A stretch of DNA of 64,000 nucleotides. It comes from JAMQKA01 sp043951865. GTDB taxonomy: Bacteria > Bacteroidota > Rhodothermia > Balneolales > Balneolaceae. Under the pieces are notes generated by a model. That model was not told the DNA's origin. It did no database searches and saw only the letters and a program-made list of their open reading frames with translations. A program made the position numbers and the translations under genes. The stretch covers positions 62,001 through 126,000 of the forward strand of contig NZ_JBINJF010000004.1 in NCBI RefSeq assembly GCF_043951865.1, given 5' to 3'. Of this stretch, positions 1 through 9,144 are shown one piece after another. Position 1 is the stretch's first letter, and each line of letters opens with the position of its first letter.

Positions 1-40
1 AAAGAGCAAAGGGATATCGCCTGCTACAGCGACATCCCTT
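1..40 (-). terminator. Rho-independent terminator after aguA
   Basis: Bases 11-20 and 29-38 form a 10-position stem with one mismatch and an 8-base loop. Read on the minus strand the stem is followed by a T-rich run (TTTGCTCTTT). It lies about 35 bases past the stop of the minus-strand alpha-glucuronidase gene, which it probably ends. Confidence 0.6.
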
Positions 41-74
41 CACACATTACACCAAAACCATTCCCAACAAAACC

Positions 75-2246
75 TCAGAACCGGGCGATATGATGTGTTT
101 TTTCCAGCTCCTTGTAGTATTCCAGGGAGTGTTCCGGCTTCTCATATTCCTCGGGAATCGGCTCTCCTGCAAACTGTTGGAAGTAGAGTACGCAGGCGTT
201 TCTCCACCAAAGGGCCGCCTCCTCCTGGATTTCCAGCAGCGCTTCCACATGACGATAGCGTTCCTTGTCGATCAGTCCCTCTACGGACGCCCATTTTTCC
301 CGCATTTCCTGGACATCTTCCACCCCCTGGTAGTAGCGATGCACCAGCTCCTGCCAGAGTGTTCGGCCGGTTGAAAGCTGATAATCCCAGGGCACGTGGT
401 GGAACCAAAGCAGGTATTCCAGCGGTGTATCCCCCATTTCATCAAATTGTTCCCGTACTTCCGGTGCGTATTGCTCAATTGCGTTTGAGCCGGACTCCGT
501 GCGGTCAAAACCGATCCCTTCCTCATCCGCCCTGTGATAGTATACCGCCGTCCAATCGGGGCGCGGCAGGTCGGAGGTCCAGGGCGCCGGACCATAGTGA
601 TGGCCCTGAGCGTACAGGTGCGTGAGGCCCAGCGGATTCCGGTATCGTACGCCCGCCTCGCGAGACATCATCATCATCTCTTTGACCGGTTCCACGAAAT
701 CCGGATCGTGGGTAAACGTCATTCGAATCCACTCGTCAGCGAGCCCTTCAGCCGTTTGTGTATGATCCCATGCCAACCGGCCAAACAGGTACCAGTTCGA
801 CTGCCCAAACGGATGGCCGGTCCAGTTTCGGTCGCGCCCGGTATTGGCCACACCCGCAATACCGGTGTGCTCGTAGTCAAATACCTCCCCGTCGATTACC
901 CGGGCCACCGTCGAGCCCTCCCCTTTGGCATAGGTATCGGCACTCAGTGCTTCCTTGTAGAGTGGGCCCATATATGCAAGGTGCAGACTGAATCCGAAAT
1001 ATTCCTGCGTAATCTGCAGCTCCAGCATGGTATTGGTCTCCGGCAGGGCTCCAAACAGCGGGTGAAACGGTTCCCTGGGCTGGAAGTCGATCGGCCCGTT
1101 TTTGACCTGCAGTATCACGTTGTCCGCAAACTGCCCGTCCAGGGGAACAAACTCGTCGTAGCCCTCGCGGAAGCGATCCTCCTGCTCGGGACTGTATACA
1201 AACGCCCGCCACATCACAATACCGCCGTGCGGAGCCACTGCTTCTGCAAGGACATTGGCCCCTTCGGCATGCGAACGGCCATAATTCTGGGGTCCCGGCT
1301 GCCCTTCCGAGTTGGCCTTTACCAGAAAACCTCCAAAATCCGGAATATGTTTATAAATTTGATCCGCCTTGTCTTTCCACCACTGCTGCACGTCAGGATT
1401 TAGCGGATCCGAGTTTTCGAGACCTCCTACACGACTTGGTGCAAAAAAGTTGGCTGAAAAGTAAATCTTAATTCCATAGGGTCGAAAGATGTCGGCCAGC
1501 TTTGCGGCTTTTTTAATGTACTGCTCAGTGAGCATCCGCGGGTCGGCGTTTACATTGTTGATCACCGTACCATTGATCCCAAGCGAAGCGTTGGCCCGTG
1601 CATAATCCGTATAGCGGGGATCTTCGTAGTTGGGCAGCGTCTTCCACTCCCACAGCGAAAGCCCGGCATAACCCCGCTCCACCGTACGGTCCAGGTTGTC
1701 CCAGTGGTTTAGCACGCGATGCTGTATTTTCGGAGCGCTTGCGATCGAAATATGTTGCACCTCTTCATGCGTCTTCATCAGCCGCAACAGGTGAAAAGTA
1801 CCGTAGAGTGCCCCCACATCGGTATTGGCTGCAATCACGACATGGTCATTCCCCTGAACACGGTGCTGCTCAATCAAGAACCCTTCGTCACCAACCGACG
1901 TTAATTTTTTATCCAGGTTGAGCGAGGAGATGATTTCAGAGTCCGACGGTGTACCGATGATAAGCGACCGGTTGCCAGAGAGCTCGCTTTTGACCGGGAT
2001 CTCTTTACCCAACAGCCCACTCAGGCCCTTTTGGATTTCCCTGCCTGTCACCCTGGATGTTTCCGAATCGCCGGCCAGGACAACCTCCTGAAAGGCCAAT
2101 CGATACTGCTGAAGTCTGGCGTTATCTGAAATCTGGTCATATCTCAGCCACAGGCGGTAGCCATCGTCAGCCATAACCTGCTGAGCCCCTAATCCGACTA
2201 AAAACACCACCAGAAATAATAGATGCCTTTTCATATTACGTATCAT
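75..2246 (-). CDS. aguA: GH67 alpha-glucuronidase (secreted)
   Basis: Predicted to hydrolyse the alpha-1,2 link of (4-O-methyl-)D-glucuronic acid on the terminal xylose of xylo-oligosaccharides. The 723 residues match the usual size of GH67, and an N-terminal signal peptide (KRHLLFLVVFLVG...) points to the periplasm. The motif VKANSEGQPGP carries the likely general acid Glu314. Asp387 (NGPIDFQPREP) and Glu415 (QITQEYFG) line up by spacing with the other catalytic carboxylates of GH67. The start at 2246 was chosen because AGGA lies 5 bases before it; a start at 2234 is also possible. It is the last gene before the window edge, and its product would feed the UxaC pathway at 22-24 and 58-63 kb. 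Confidence 0.93.
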   Translation of the reverse strand: MIRNMKRHLLFLVVFLVGLGAQQVMADDGYRLWLRYDQISDNARLQQYRLAFQEVVLAGDSETSRVTGREIQKGLSGLLGKEIPVKSELSGNRSLIIGTPSDSEIISSLNLDKKLTSVGDEGFLIEQHRVQGNDHVVIAANTDVGALYGTFHLLRLMKTHEEVQHISIASAPKIQHRVLNHWDNLDRTVERGYAGLSLWEWKTLPNYEDPRYTDYARANASLGINGTVINNVNADPRMLTEQYIKKAAKLADIFRPYGIKIYFSANFFAPSRVGGLENSDPLNPDVQQWWKDKADQIYKHIPDFGGFLVKANSEGQPGPQNYGRSHAEGANVLAEAVAPHGGIVMWRAFVYSPEQEDRFREGYDEFVPLDGQFADNVILQVKNGPIDFQPREPFHPLFGALPETNTMLELQITQEYFGFSLHLAYMGPLYKEALSADTYAKGEGSTVARVIDGEVFDYEHTGIAGVANTGRDRNWTGHPFGQSNWYLFGRLAWDHTQTAEGLADEWIRMTFTHDPDFVEPVKEMMMMSREAGVRYRNPLGLTHLYAQGHHYGPAPWTSDLPRPDWTAVYYHRADEEGIGFDRTESGSNAIEQYAPEVREQFDEMGDTPLEYLLWFHHVPWDYQLSTGRTLWQELVHRYYQGVEDVQEMREKWASVEGLIDKERYRHVEALLEIQEEAALWWRNACVLYFQQFAGEPIPEEYEKPEHSLEYYKELEKTHHIARF

Positions 2247-2427
2247 AGTAATCCTGTTTTTATGAGTTAACTTGCTACCAGGGTTTATAGTCTGCAATTG
2301 AGATAAAAAAATTTAAATGCCAACATTGCCCATAATGACCAAGTGCCCGTTTGCCATGTGACTCCCATTTACCCTCCCGGCAGAATCTTCAAATCACCGT
2401 CAACTGGTCTTGTAACTGCCTGAACCA

Positions 2428-5400
2428 TCACTCGGGAAACTCAATCAGATACTCTCTTTTTTCCTCTTTCAGCTCCACCCGCTGACGGCGACCGTCAAAC
2501 CAATGCACCTCTATTTCAGCAACATTGTGATTCGACCGGCTGCCCATTACCTGGGTAAAACTATTTTGCGACCAGTATCCTGAACCGGCCTGTATTTCGC
2601 GCAGCGGACCCTTTTCACCGTTGCCATAAACCAGTCGTATAGCCGAACCCAGGGCATCGCTGTTCTGTTCGGGTCCCTGCAGCGTTACACGATATCCAGG
2701 TTTCCTCGTTCGGTTCAGGTACAATTTAGTCTCGGCGTCATTTTGGGTCACCGCCAAATCTACTTTCCCGTCGTTGTTAATGTCACTAAACGCGGCTCCA
2801 CGCTGTTCGCCATACACCTTGATTCCAGATTCACTTCCCGCCAGCGGCGTAAAATTGCCCGTTCCATCCCCCCGCAGCCACAGTCCCCGGCCGGCATCAA
2901 GGCGCGGCACTTCGCGAGGCATACCGAAGTAATTCTGGCTCAGGAACAGGTCCTCATTGCCGTCGTTGTTGAAATCAGCCACCCCCACGTGAAATGCCGC
3001 CGAAAATTGGGAGCGCACGGGCAGCGGTTTCGCGTCAAATCCTTCGCCGGTATTGATGAAGACCATATGCCGGAGATCGTTTACCGCTTTATACGGAATT
3101 TGCGATAACCGGCTCCCAAATATATCCTGCATGTCGGAACCGGCAAAGGCACGGTAACTTTGGAACCGGTTGGAAATAACGGGGAGGGTATTGTATTCAT
3201 ATAATTTCTTACGGGGTACGTAATGTCCTTCACGGTTGGCGTGTGTTTCAATGATATCTACGCGCCGATCGCCGTTGAGATCCGTATAATACATCCGCAG
3301 CGGATCCCCGAACTTCATCTGGTATGAGCTGTTCAATCCTACGTTGGCAACAACGATATCGGGTCGGCCGTCATTGTTGAAGTCGCCGGTGGCGATACCG
3401 CGCCACCAGCCCTTGTACTGATCAAGACCCACTTGTGCAGATATATCATTAAAAACACCGCCATCATTCTCCATCAGAATAACGGAGTCCCAGCCGCGGC
3501 TCAACAGCAGATCCTGGTCCCCGTCCTGGTCGTAATCGCTGAATACCGCTCCTGTAATCAACCCGATCTCTCCCAATTTCCTGGAATTCTGCGCATCGAG
3601 CACAAATGAGCCGTTTTCATTTTTAAAGAGCCGGGAGGTGGCATCCCTGGGATAATGGGCCGGTACAAACCGCCCACCGAGAAACAGGTCCACATCCCCG
3701 TCATTGTCGTAATCGGCCGCTGCCAGCGTACCGGTGGTAGAGTAGTTGGAAAGCGTGCCCGACTGCTCAAATTGGGTGCCCGGAGTCCGTCGGTATTGAT
3801 AGGCGGAAGGCGCCCGGGGATTGCCCTGCTCATAGTTGGCGCTACCCACCATCAGGTTCGTTCCCCGGGCGGTAGACCATCCCAGGATGGCGGTCTGGTC
3901 GCCCGGTGCAATTTCATCAAAAGGGGATTCTGTCACCGGTTCAAAAGTGCCGTCGCCCCTGTTTCGAAACGCCCCGAGTGTACCTCCCTTGCCGGAGGCT
4001 ACCAGCAGGTCATCGTCACCGTCATCGTCGATATCCACCCAGGATATTCCCGGTCCGAGCGTACTCAGTTTGCCGGGCAGCAGCGGCTGAAGGGTCGAAT
4101 CATCAAACGGATCTTCGTGATGCGTATGGCCGATGCGGCCGGATACATCCTCAAAAACGGGCTCCCCGGAAGTAAATATGTTTCCATTGTCCTTTCTACC
4201 TGTCGTTGCACCCGACTTTTGAATTTCGTAGATCCGGTTCGCCTCCACCTCATTCACCACGCTGAAAGCCCCATCCGGCCAGGTGACCTCGATCGTGTAA
4301 TCCGCTTCCTCGTCTGCCGCAAACATCGCTAAAGGAGTAGATCCGGAAAGGTAATCTCCCCCGGCCGAAAGTTGCCTTTCCTGGGTCATCGCAGGACCTA
4401 TCAGCCTGACGCTGGCACCGATTCCGCGAACATTGGGTGCATCGCCCCGCAACCGGACTGCGATACGCGATGCGCGGCTTGTATTCTCAAAGACCGCCGC
4501 ACTGCTGTTCAGGCGGTTACTGGCAAAATCGAGATCGCCGTCGTTATCCAGGTCGGCCGTGGCAAGCCCGTGAGAGACATCCGGTTCGCCAAATCCCCAT
4601 TCCGAACTTCGATCCCGGAACGTCAGGTCCCCGTTGTTCATCAGGAATTTGTTGGAAAGATCCAGCTTCGGGGCCCTGCCGATCAACAGATCAAAATTTT
4701 CATCCATATTTCGGCCCTGCCTTATCATCCCCGCCTGCGTATCAATGTCGAGGATATCATAGGTGTAGCCCGTGTTTATGATAAGGTCTTCGTACCCGTC
4801 CAGGTTGATATCTATAAAACGGGTCGCCCACGACCACCCGGTGGCTTCTGTATTGCTGAGATAAGCGATCTCCGCGTAGGTATCGTCTTCTCTTTTCAGG
4901 TACATGGAGTTTCGGTTATACTGGGGTTGGGCTTGTATGGAGTCGGTCCGGTTGGGAGTCGGATCATCCGATCCCATCTGGCGGAGGCGGCGCTCGTGGT
5001 CGGGACTCAGCATTTCGGTCACAAACATATCGAGCTGGCCATCGCGGTTGATATCGGAAAAGTCTACCGCCATGGCCGAAAAGCTCATGTTCCGCACCGA
5101 CTTCCAGTCCGCCTCACGAAAAGTACCATCTCCCAGGTTCATCCAGATGCGATCTTTTGGGAAAAAATCGTTGCACACATAGAGGTCAGGGAAGCCGTCC
5201 CCGTTTAAATCCTGGAATTTGGCCGTCAGTCCCCAATCTGGTTGCAGCCCCAGAGGCGCCCCATTTGCGTCAAGAAAGGTGTCACCGGTATCAGTAACTT
5301 TTCGGAACGTTCCTTCCTCATTAATATAGAGCTCATCCTTTTCTCCCGTCTCCGCGGCTCCAACAAGTCGATTATCCCGGGACATAAACAACTGGTAATG

Positions 5401-6174
5401 CTCGTCGAAGGGCGAAACGAGGGTAAAGGGGCCGGTTTGATTTTGCTCATTATAGGGCTCCTTCAGGATATTATTCCACTCCAGTTCCTCGGTCGTATAT
5501 ATATCCTTGACCGACTTCTCCTTGTAGTTGGTCACGTACAGGTCAAGATCCCCGTCCCCGTCAATATCAGCCAGGTCCATCGTCATGCTTCCCTTTGCAG
5601 CACCGAGACCGCTGTCCTCTTTTTTGAAAAAAATCCCGTTTCCATCATTAATATAGAGTACATTCTGCTTGTGCATGGCCGTAACCAGCAAGTCGAGATC
5701 CCCATCCCCGTCCACATCGGCAAAGACTGCGCCCGTGGAGTAGTAACCTTCGTGCGATACGCCGGACTCGGCAGTTACATCCTCAAACTGCATTCCTCCC
5801 CTGTTTTTATATAGCTTATTGGGCGTATCCAGGCCAGCAAAATATAGATCGACAAGACCGTCGCCGTCAATATCGCCCGCCGCTACTCCCGAGCCGTTCA
5901 GGTAGTGTCGATTTTCGGCGATCTGTTCCTCCGTAATCCGATTCTCAAAATGGATACCGGTTTGGGATGGAGAGCGTGGTGAGAAGCCGGTCTCCCCGAA
6001 AAATCCCGGAGAAATCTCGGCCCAGCGGTAGTTCGTCTCTTCGTTCCACTGCAGCTCCGGTGACGCAGAGCACCCGGCCAGAATAGCGATCATCAATATG
6101 AACACCGGTTGTAATACGGAGGTAGCACCTCTTTCGGATAGTACTGCGATGTTCCCTGGCAACCATTGTTTCAT
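2428..6174 (-). CDS. Giant FG-GAP/VCBS and ASPIC/UnbV repeat lipoprotein, internally duplicated
   Basis: About 1248 residues. The start at 6174 gives a lipoprotein signal ending in a lipobox (ILAGCSAS), so the protein is probably anchored at the cell surface or in the periplasm. Many DxDGDGDLDL-type calcium-binding beta-propeller repeats are visible. The order is FG-GAP block, UnbV-like domain (IAVRLRGDAPNVRGIGASVR...), second FG-GAP block, second UnbV-like domain at the C-terminus (LGSAIRLVYGNG...). The whole FG-GAP/UnbV unit therefore appears twice. Such proteins often accompany SusCD loci, but their exact role (glycan binding, adhesion or scaffold) is not established. The longer reading to a GTG at 6216 would put extra residues before the signal peptide and was not preferred. 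Confidence 0.85.
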   Translation of the reverse strand: MKQWLPGNIAVLSERGATSVLQPVFILMIAILAGCSASPELQWNEETNYRWAEISPGFFGETGFSPRSPSQTGIHFENRITEEQIAENRHYLNGSGVAAGDIDGDGLVDLYFAGLDTPNKLYKNRGGMQFEDVTAESGVSHEGYYSTGAVFADVDGDGDLDLLVTAMHKQNVLYINDGNGIFFKKEDSGLGAAKGSMTMDLADIDGDGDLDLYVTNYKEKSVKDIYTTEELEWNNILKEPYNEQNQTGPFTLVSPFDEHYQLFMSRDNRLVGAAETGEKDELYINEEGTFRKVTDTGDTFLDANGAPLGLQPDWGLTAKFQDLNGDGFPDLYVCNDFFPKDRIWMNLGDGTFREADWKSVRNMSFSAMAVDFSDINRDGQLDMFVTEMLSPDHERRLRQMGSDDPTPNRTDSIQAQPQYNRNSMYLKREDDTYAEIAYLSNTEATGWSWATRFIDINLDGYEDLIINTGYTYDILDIDTQAGMIRQGRNMDENFDLLIGRAPKLDLSNKFLMNNGDLTFRDRSSEWGFGEPDVSHGLATADLDNDGDLDFASNRLNSSAAVFENTSRASRIAVRLRGDAPNVRGIGASVRLIGPAMTQERQLSAGGDYLSGSTPLAMFAADEEADYTIEVTWPDGAFSVVNEVEANRIYEIQKSGATTGRKDNGNIFTSGEPVFEDVSGRIGHTHHEDPFDDSTLQPLLPGKLSTLGPGISWVDIDDDGDDDLLVASGKGGTLGAFRNRGDGTFEPVTESPFDEIAPGDQTAILGWSTARGTNLMVGSANYEQGNPRAPSAYQYRRTPGTQFEQSGTLSNYSTTGTLAAADYDNDGDVDLFLGGRFVPAHYPRDATSRLFKNENGSFVLDAQNSRKLGEIGLITGAVFSDYDQDGDQDLLLSRGWDSVILMENDGGVFNDISAQVGLDQYKGWWRGIATGDFNNDGRPDIVVANVGLNSSYQMKFGDPLRMYYTDLNGDRRVDIIETHANREGHYVPRKKLYEYNTLPVISNRFQSYRAFAGSDMQDIFGSRLSQIPYKAVNDLRHMVFINTGEGFDAKPLPVRSQFSAAFHVGVADFNNDGNEDLFLSQNYFGMPREVPRLDAGRGLWLRGDGTGNFTPLAGSESGIKVYGEQRGAAFSDINNDGKVDLAVTQNDAETKLYLNRTRKPGYRVTLQGPEQNSDALGSAIRLVYGNGEKGPLREIQAGSGYWSQNSFTQVMGSRSNHNVAEIEVHWFDGRRQRVELKEEKREYLIEFPE

Positions 6175-6515
6175 CCTACCTAACCCTGATTCTTGAAGTA
6201 ACGGTGCTGATTTCACATGAAGACTTCGGACATACGGTTGTCAAAGCCCTCTCATATTTAATACCGGGCACCTCTTATATCACTGGAAAAAATAGTGTTG
6301 ATCCCCATCTTCATGAAGTTATAGCAAGAGAAGGTACGCTGGATATTGGCCCGCATACACATCTGAACCCTGAACCTGATGCCGTATCCCCAAATCTTGC
6401 AAACTCAGCATAATATTGCCCGCAGGTTGATTGGGCTGCGGCACTCAGGATACCGATATGTAGCCCTTCAAAATAAGTCTGCGGGCAAATTACTTATTTT
6501 ACTGTCCATGAGATT
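6175..6515. other. Gene-free stretch
   Basis: This 341-base stretch separates the FG-GAP lipoprotein from the DUF1080 gene. It presumably holds the promoter of the lipoprotein gene. The short open frames here (for example plus strand 6204-6413) have no recognisable domain or ribosome binding site. No clear hairpin terminator or operator was seen. Confidence 0.5.
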
Positions 6516-7211
6516 CTATTCCAACAGCTTGACCCGGATATTGCGCCAGCGTACCTGCAGGGGTTCTTCATGATCGGTACTGTGCACCTGCAACCCTATA
6601 AAGCCACTGGCGTCCATCGAGTCAACCAGGTGCGCGACCGGAACCCCGTTGACCCATGTTTTCAAGGTATCTCCGTGTGCCCTGATTTTGTATTTATTCC
6701 ATTCTCCATTTTTAAAAGCTTTTCGGGCTTCTGGCTGTCCCTCCAGGTCATCCAGCCAGCCACGGCGGGCTTCGTCATAGATGCCGCCACTCCAGGCACG
6801 CTCAGAGGGGTCGATCTCGACCTGGTAGCCATGCACACGGCCGTTATTGTACGATGCCTTGCTCTGGCTGCGAATCTGGATGCCTGAATTCAGCTCCGGA
6901 TCCACTTTTACCTCCAGCTCCAGTACAAAATCGCCATATTCCATTTTCGTGCACAAAAAACTGTTGGGCGTATCCGGTACCGTGGTACCTACAATCTGGT
7001 TGCCCTGGATACGATATTTGGCCTCTCCTCCGCGCTGCACCCAGTTCTCGGACAGATCTCCTTGAATGAGGTTGGTCCACTCTCCATCCTGCGGAAGATA
7101 TGTTGAATGCAGGTCGGCTTCAGGAGTCACAAAATAGTCACTGTTTACGCCCGCCAGCAGTATAACCGTTAGCAGAAGTACCAAGGTGCTCATATTTTTC
7201 AGTCTGTTCAT
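6516..7211 (-). CDS. DUF1080 family protein (3-keto-disaccharide hydrolase-like)
   Basis: About 231 residues: an N-terminal hydrophobic signal (STLVLLLTVILLAGV) followed by one concanavalin-like DUF1080 domain. Family features seen are EWTNLIQGDL near the start, the central GYQVEIDPSERAWSGGIYDE and WRNIRVK at the end. In Bacteroides, DUF1080 proteins cleave or eliminate 3-keto-glycosides made by Gfo/Idh/MocA oxidoreductases. The same role is inferred here from the nearby oxidoreductases at 10.5-13.5 kb. The ATG at 7211 was chosen over a TTG at 7229. It is close in sequence to the first domain of the two-domain protein at 33435-34820. Confidence 0.85.
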   Translation of the reverse strand: MNRLKNMSTLVLLLTVILLAGVNSDYFVTPEADLHSTYLPQDGEWTNLIQGDLSENWVQRGGEAKYRIQGNQIVGTTVPDTPNSFLCTKMEYGDFVLELEVKVDPELNSGIQIRSQSKASYNNGRVHGYQVEIDPSERAWSGGIYDEARRGWLDDLEGQPEARKAFKNGEWNKYKIRAHGDTLKTWVNGVPVAHLVDSMDASGFIGLQVHSTDHEEPLQVRWRNIRVKLLE

Positions 7212-7648
7212 AATTATATCCGTTTTCAAGTAAGATTAATTTATAGAGGGCTTGCAAAACCCTGAAATCTTCGTTCCAGGGAGAGTTGTACTCCCGTTTA
7301 AAAAACAATAATAAGGGGTCGGTACAACCACCTCCCAGCCAAATAGCAGGTTCTGCAAAGGTCCCTCACAGCATGTTTTGTAAAAGGGTAATAATCCTAT
7401 ATTCCGGTATGTTCGCGGTTTTAAAAGGGAAACCACAACATATTCAATAAACCGAGCCATATCACAAGTGAAGGTATTTACCTAATTAGCGGCAGAGTCT
7501 GACCCGGTGATTTAGATTTCCATTTCCTTTACCCTTTTACGAGCGTACTATTTACTATTAATTTCATCGTATTTCAAATATTTGCGGACACAGTTCCAAA
7601 TGGATAACAGGATGCCGATCCAATAATCATAAACATCGGATGATTCAT
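7212..7648. other. Gene-free stretch with REP-like repeat
   Basis: This stretch of 437 bases has no convincing gene. A 74-codon minus-strand frame (7236-7460) runs through the repeat described separately at 7277-7354. The rest is AT-rich and probably carries the promoter of the DUF1080 gene. No clear terminator for the propeller gene that ends at 7649 was seen. Confidence 0.5.
7277..7354. repeat. REP/BIME-like double hairpin repeat, copy A
   Basis: Two short palindromes with opposite loops are separated by about 25 bases: GGGAG...CTCCC around TTGTA (7279-7295) and GGT-ACA-ACC (7321-7329). They are followed by CAGGTTCTG and AAAGGTC. The same arrangement, inverted, occurs at 63613-63701. Two hairpins in opposite orientation are typical of REP-type intergenic repeats spread by RAYT transposases; no RAYT gene is in the window. 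Confidence 0.55.
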
Positions 7649-9133
7649 TCAGCGGAGCCGGTTCAAGGTATAATATACCCGGTTGTGAACCAGCGAATCC
7701 CCGTTTTCAGCGGGCAGCCCCTGGATACGCATATCGTAGATAAACCCGGGTTCAAGATCTTCAATCGTTAGGTTTACTTTCTTGTGATCACCTGAGACCT
7801 CGGCCTCCGAGACCTCAATATTTTTAATGCCATACCGATCTGATCCATACGGCTGGTGATATTTATAGTAATACCGTTCAAAGTGGTAGCGGTCGGGATC
7901 GGATGCGGTCTCGGGATCCACCGGCCTGGTAAAAGTCAGCTCAAACCCCTTTTTAGTGAGACTCATGGTGAGTACCTCCATCGGGACGATGCCGTTCCAG
8001 GTGATCTTTTGAATTCCCTGGTCCCCGGGCCAGCCGTGATCGGTCTGGCCTACCCACAACTCCCCTTCGGGCGAAAATGCCAGCCGGTTATTGCCGATAT
8101 TCAGTCCCGTGGAATCGATAAAAGAGGTCGTTGCTCCCTGGAACTCACCCTGCACTTTTTCAAGCATGACGCGTACAATGCGCTTGTGATTCATCTCCCC
8201 CACAAACATCTGCCCGGAAAACGGTCCGAATTGCCCGGCGGTTCTGTCGATGAGCGGCTGTGTGGGAGAATTCACAAAAAAGCCGTGCGGAAACTGGATG
8301 GCCGCCTCCGTCCGCATCTTATCCAACACCGGAACCGGCAGTTCAAGCGGCTCAATATCTTCAAATCCCTCTTCCCATACCAGGCTGGGCGCGTGCCCGT
8401 AAAAATGATCCTTTTTGATGTGATAGAGTTTGCTGGTGCCAAGCCAGTCTCCCTGGTTATCCGGTATAAACAGGTTATCCTCATCGTCCATCTCAAGCCC
8501 GTTTGGAGAACGAAGTCCGCTGGCCCAGGGAATCGTTGTGCCGTCAGGCTTAACCTTGAGCACCCAGCCGCGATAGGGAACGGCTGAATACATGCGTCCC
8601 TGGCGACCAGCGGACGAAAATTCTCCACGTATAATGTCGTATACACCGGCCATGGCAGAGGCGGTATTGAGAGCGATATAATAGTTGCCCTCCCTGTCGA
8701 CTTCGGGTCCGTATGCAAACTCAGCGTAATTTCCCGACATGCCGAAGTCATCGGTAACCGTTTCATACAGGTCGGCTTTTCCATCCTGGTCGGTATCTGT
8801 AATGCGGGTTAGTTCGGCCCGCTGCATCACCAGCACCTCGTGGTTGGAAACGGCTTTAATCCACAGGGGATCCTGCAGGCCGTAGGCAAATAAGTCCCAC
8901 TCTTTCGTTTCCTCGTCATAGGTCATAACCTCTCCCCGGCGGAAACATCCTACCAGCCGGCCGTCCGGGAGGAAGTCGAGTCCCCCGGTCTCCACACTCA
9001 GTCTCTCCGGCGTCTCGATCGTTTCCACGCTGTAGGCAGGTCCCCCTGTCGGTGATGCCTGCTCGCATCCCATTCCCGTCAGGAGGATCAGCAAACCTGT
9101 GATACAAATTATTCCGAGTGCCGTTCCTCTCAT
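7649..9133 (-). CDS. Sugar-dehydrogenase-like beta-propeller lipoprotein
   Basis: 494 residues with a lipoprotein signal (LLILLTGMGCEQAS). The body resembles the six-bladed propeller of PQQ-dependent sugar dehydrogenases and PVC-type membrane-bound dehydrogenases: GLDFLPDGRLVGCFRRGEV, ASGLRSPNGLEMDDEDNLFI, GEMNHKRIVRV and LAFSPEGELWVGQTDHGW. The C-terminal about 100 residues look like a fibronectin-like cap. PQQ use cannot be confirmed from sequence. It begins 11 bases after the stop of the cupredoxin gene, so the two are almost certainly co-transcribed and may form a periplasmic redox pair. A lactonase or other propeller activity is the main alternative. Confidence 0.75.
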   Translation of the reverse strand: MRGTALGIICITGLLILLTGMGCEQASPTGGPAYSVETIETPERLSVETGGLDFLPDGRLVGCFRRGEVMTYDEETKEWDLFAYGLQDPLWIKAVSNHEVLVMQRAELTRITDTDQDGKADLYETVTDDFGMSGNYAEFAYGPEVDREGNYYIALNTASAMAGVYDIIRGEFSSAGRQGRMYSAVPYRGWVLKVKPDGTTIPWASGLRSPNGLEMDDEDNLFIPDNQGDWLGTSKLYHIKKDHFYGHAPSLVWEEGFEDIEPLELPVPVLDKMRTEAAIQFPHGFFVNSPTQPLIDRTAGQFGPFSGQMFVGEMNHKRIVRVMLEKVQGEFQGATTSFIDSTGLNIGNNRLAFSPEGELWVGQTDHGWPGDQGIQKITWNGIVPMEVLTMSLTKKGFELTFTRPVDPETASDPDRYHFERYYYKYHQPYGSDRYGIKNIEVSEAEVSGDHKKVNLTIEDLEPGFIYDMRIQGLPAENGDSLVHNRVYYTLNRLR

Positions 9134-9144
9134 ACTCTCGTTAT

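Noticed and set aside
534..1403. 289-codon plus-strand frame
   Set aside because: It is fully antisense to the GH67 gene, has no domain or ribosome site, and reads as a shadow of the real frame.
7236..7460. 74-codon minus-strand frame
   Set aside because: Most of it is the REP-like repeat, and the match to the copy at 63613-63701 is nucleotide-level. No ribosome site was seen.
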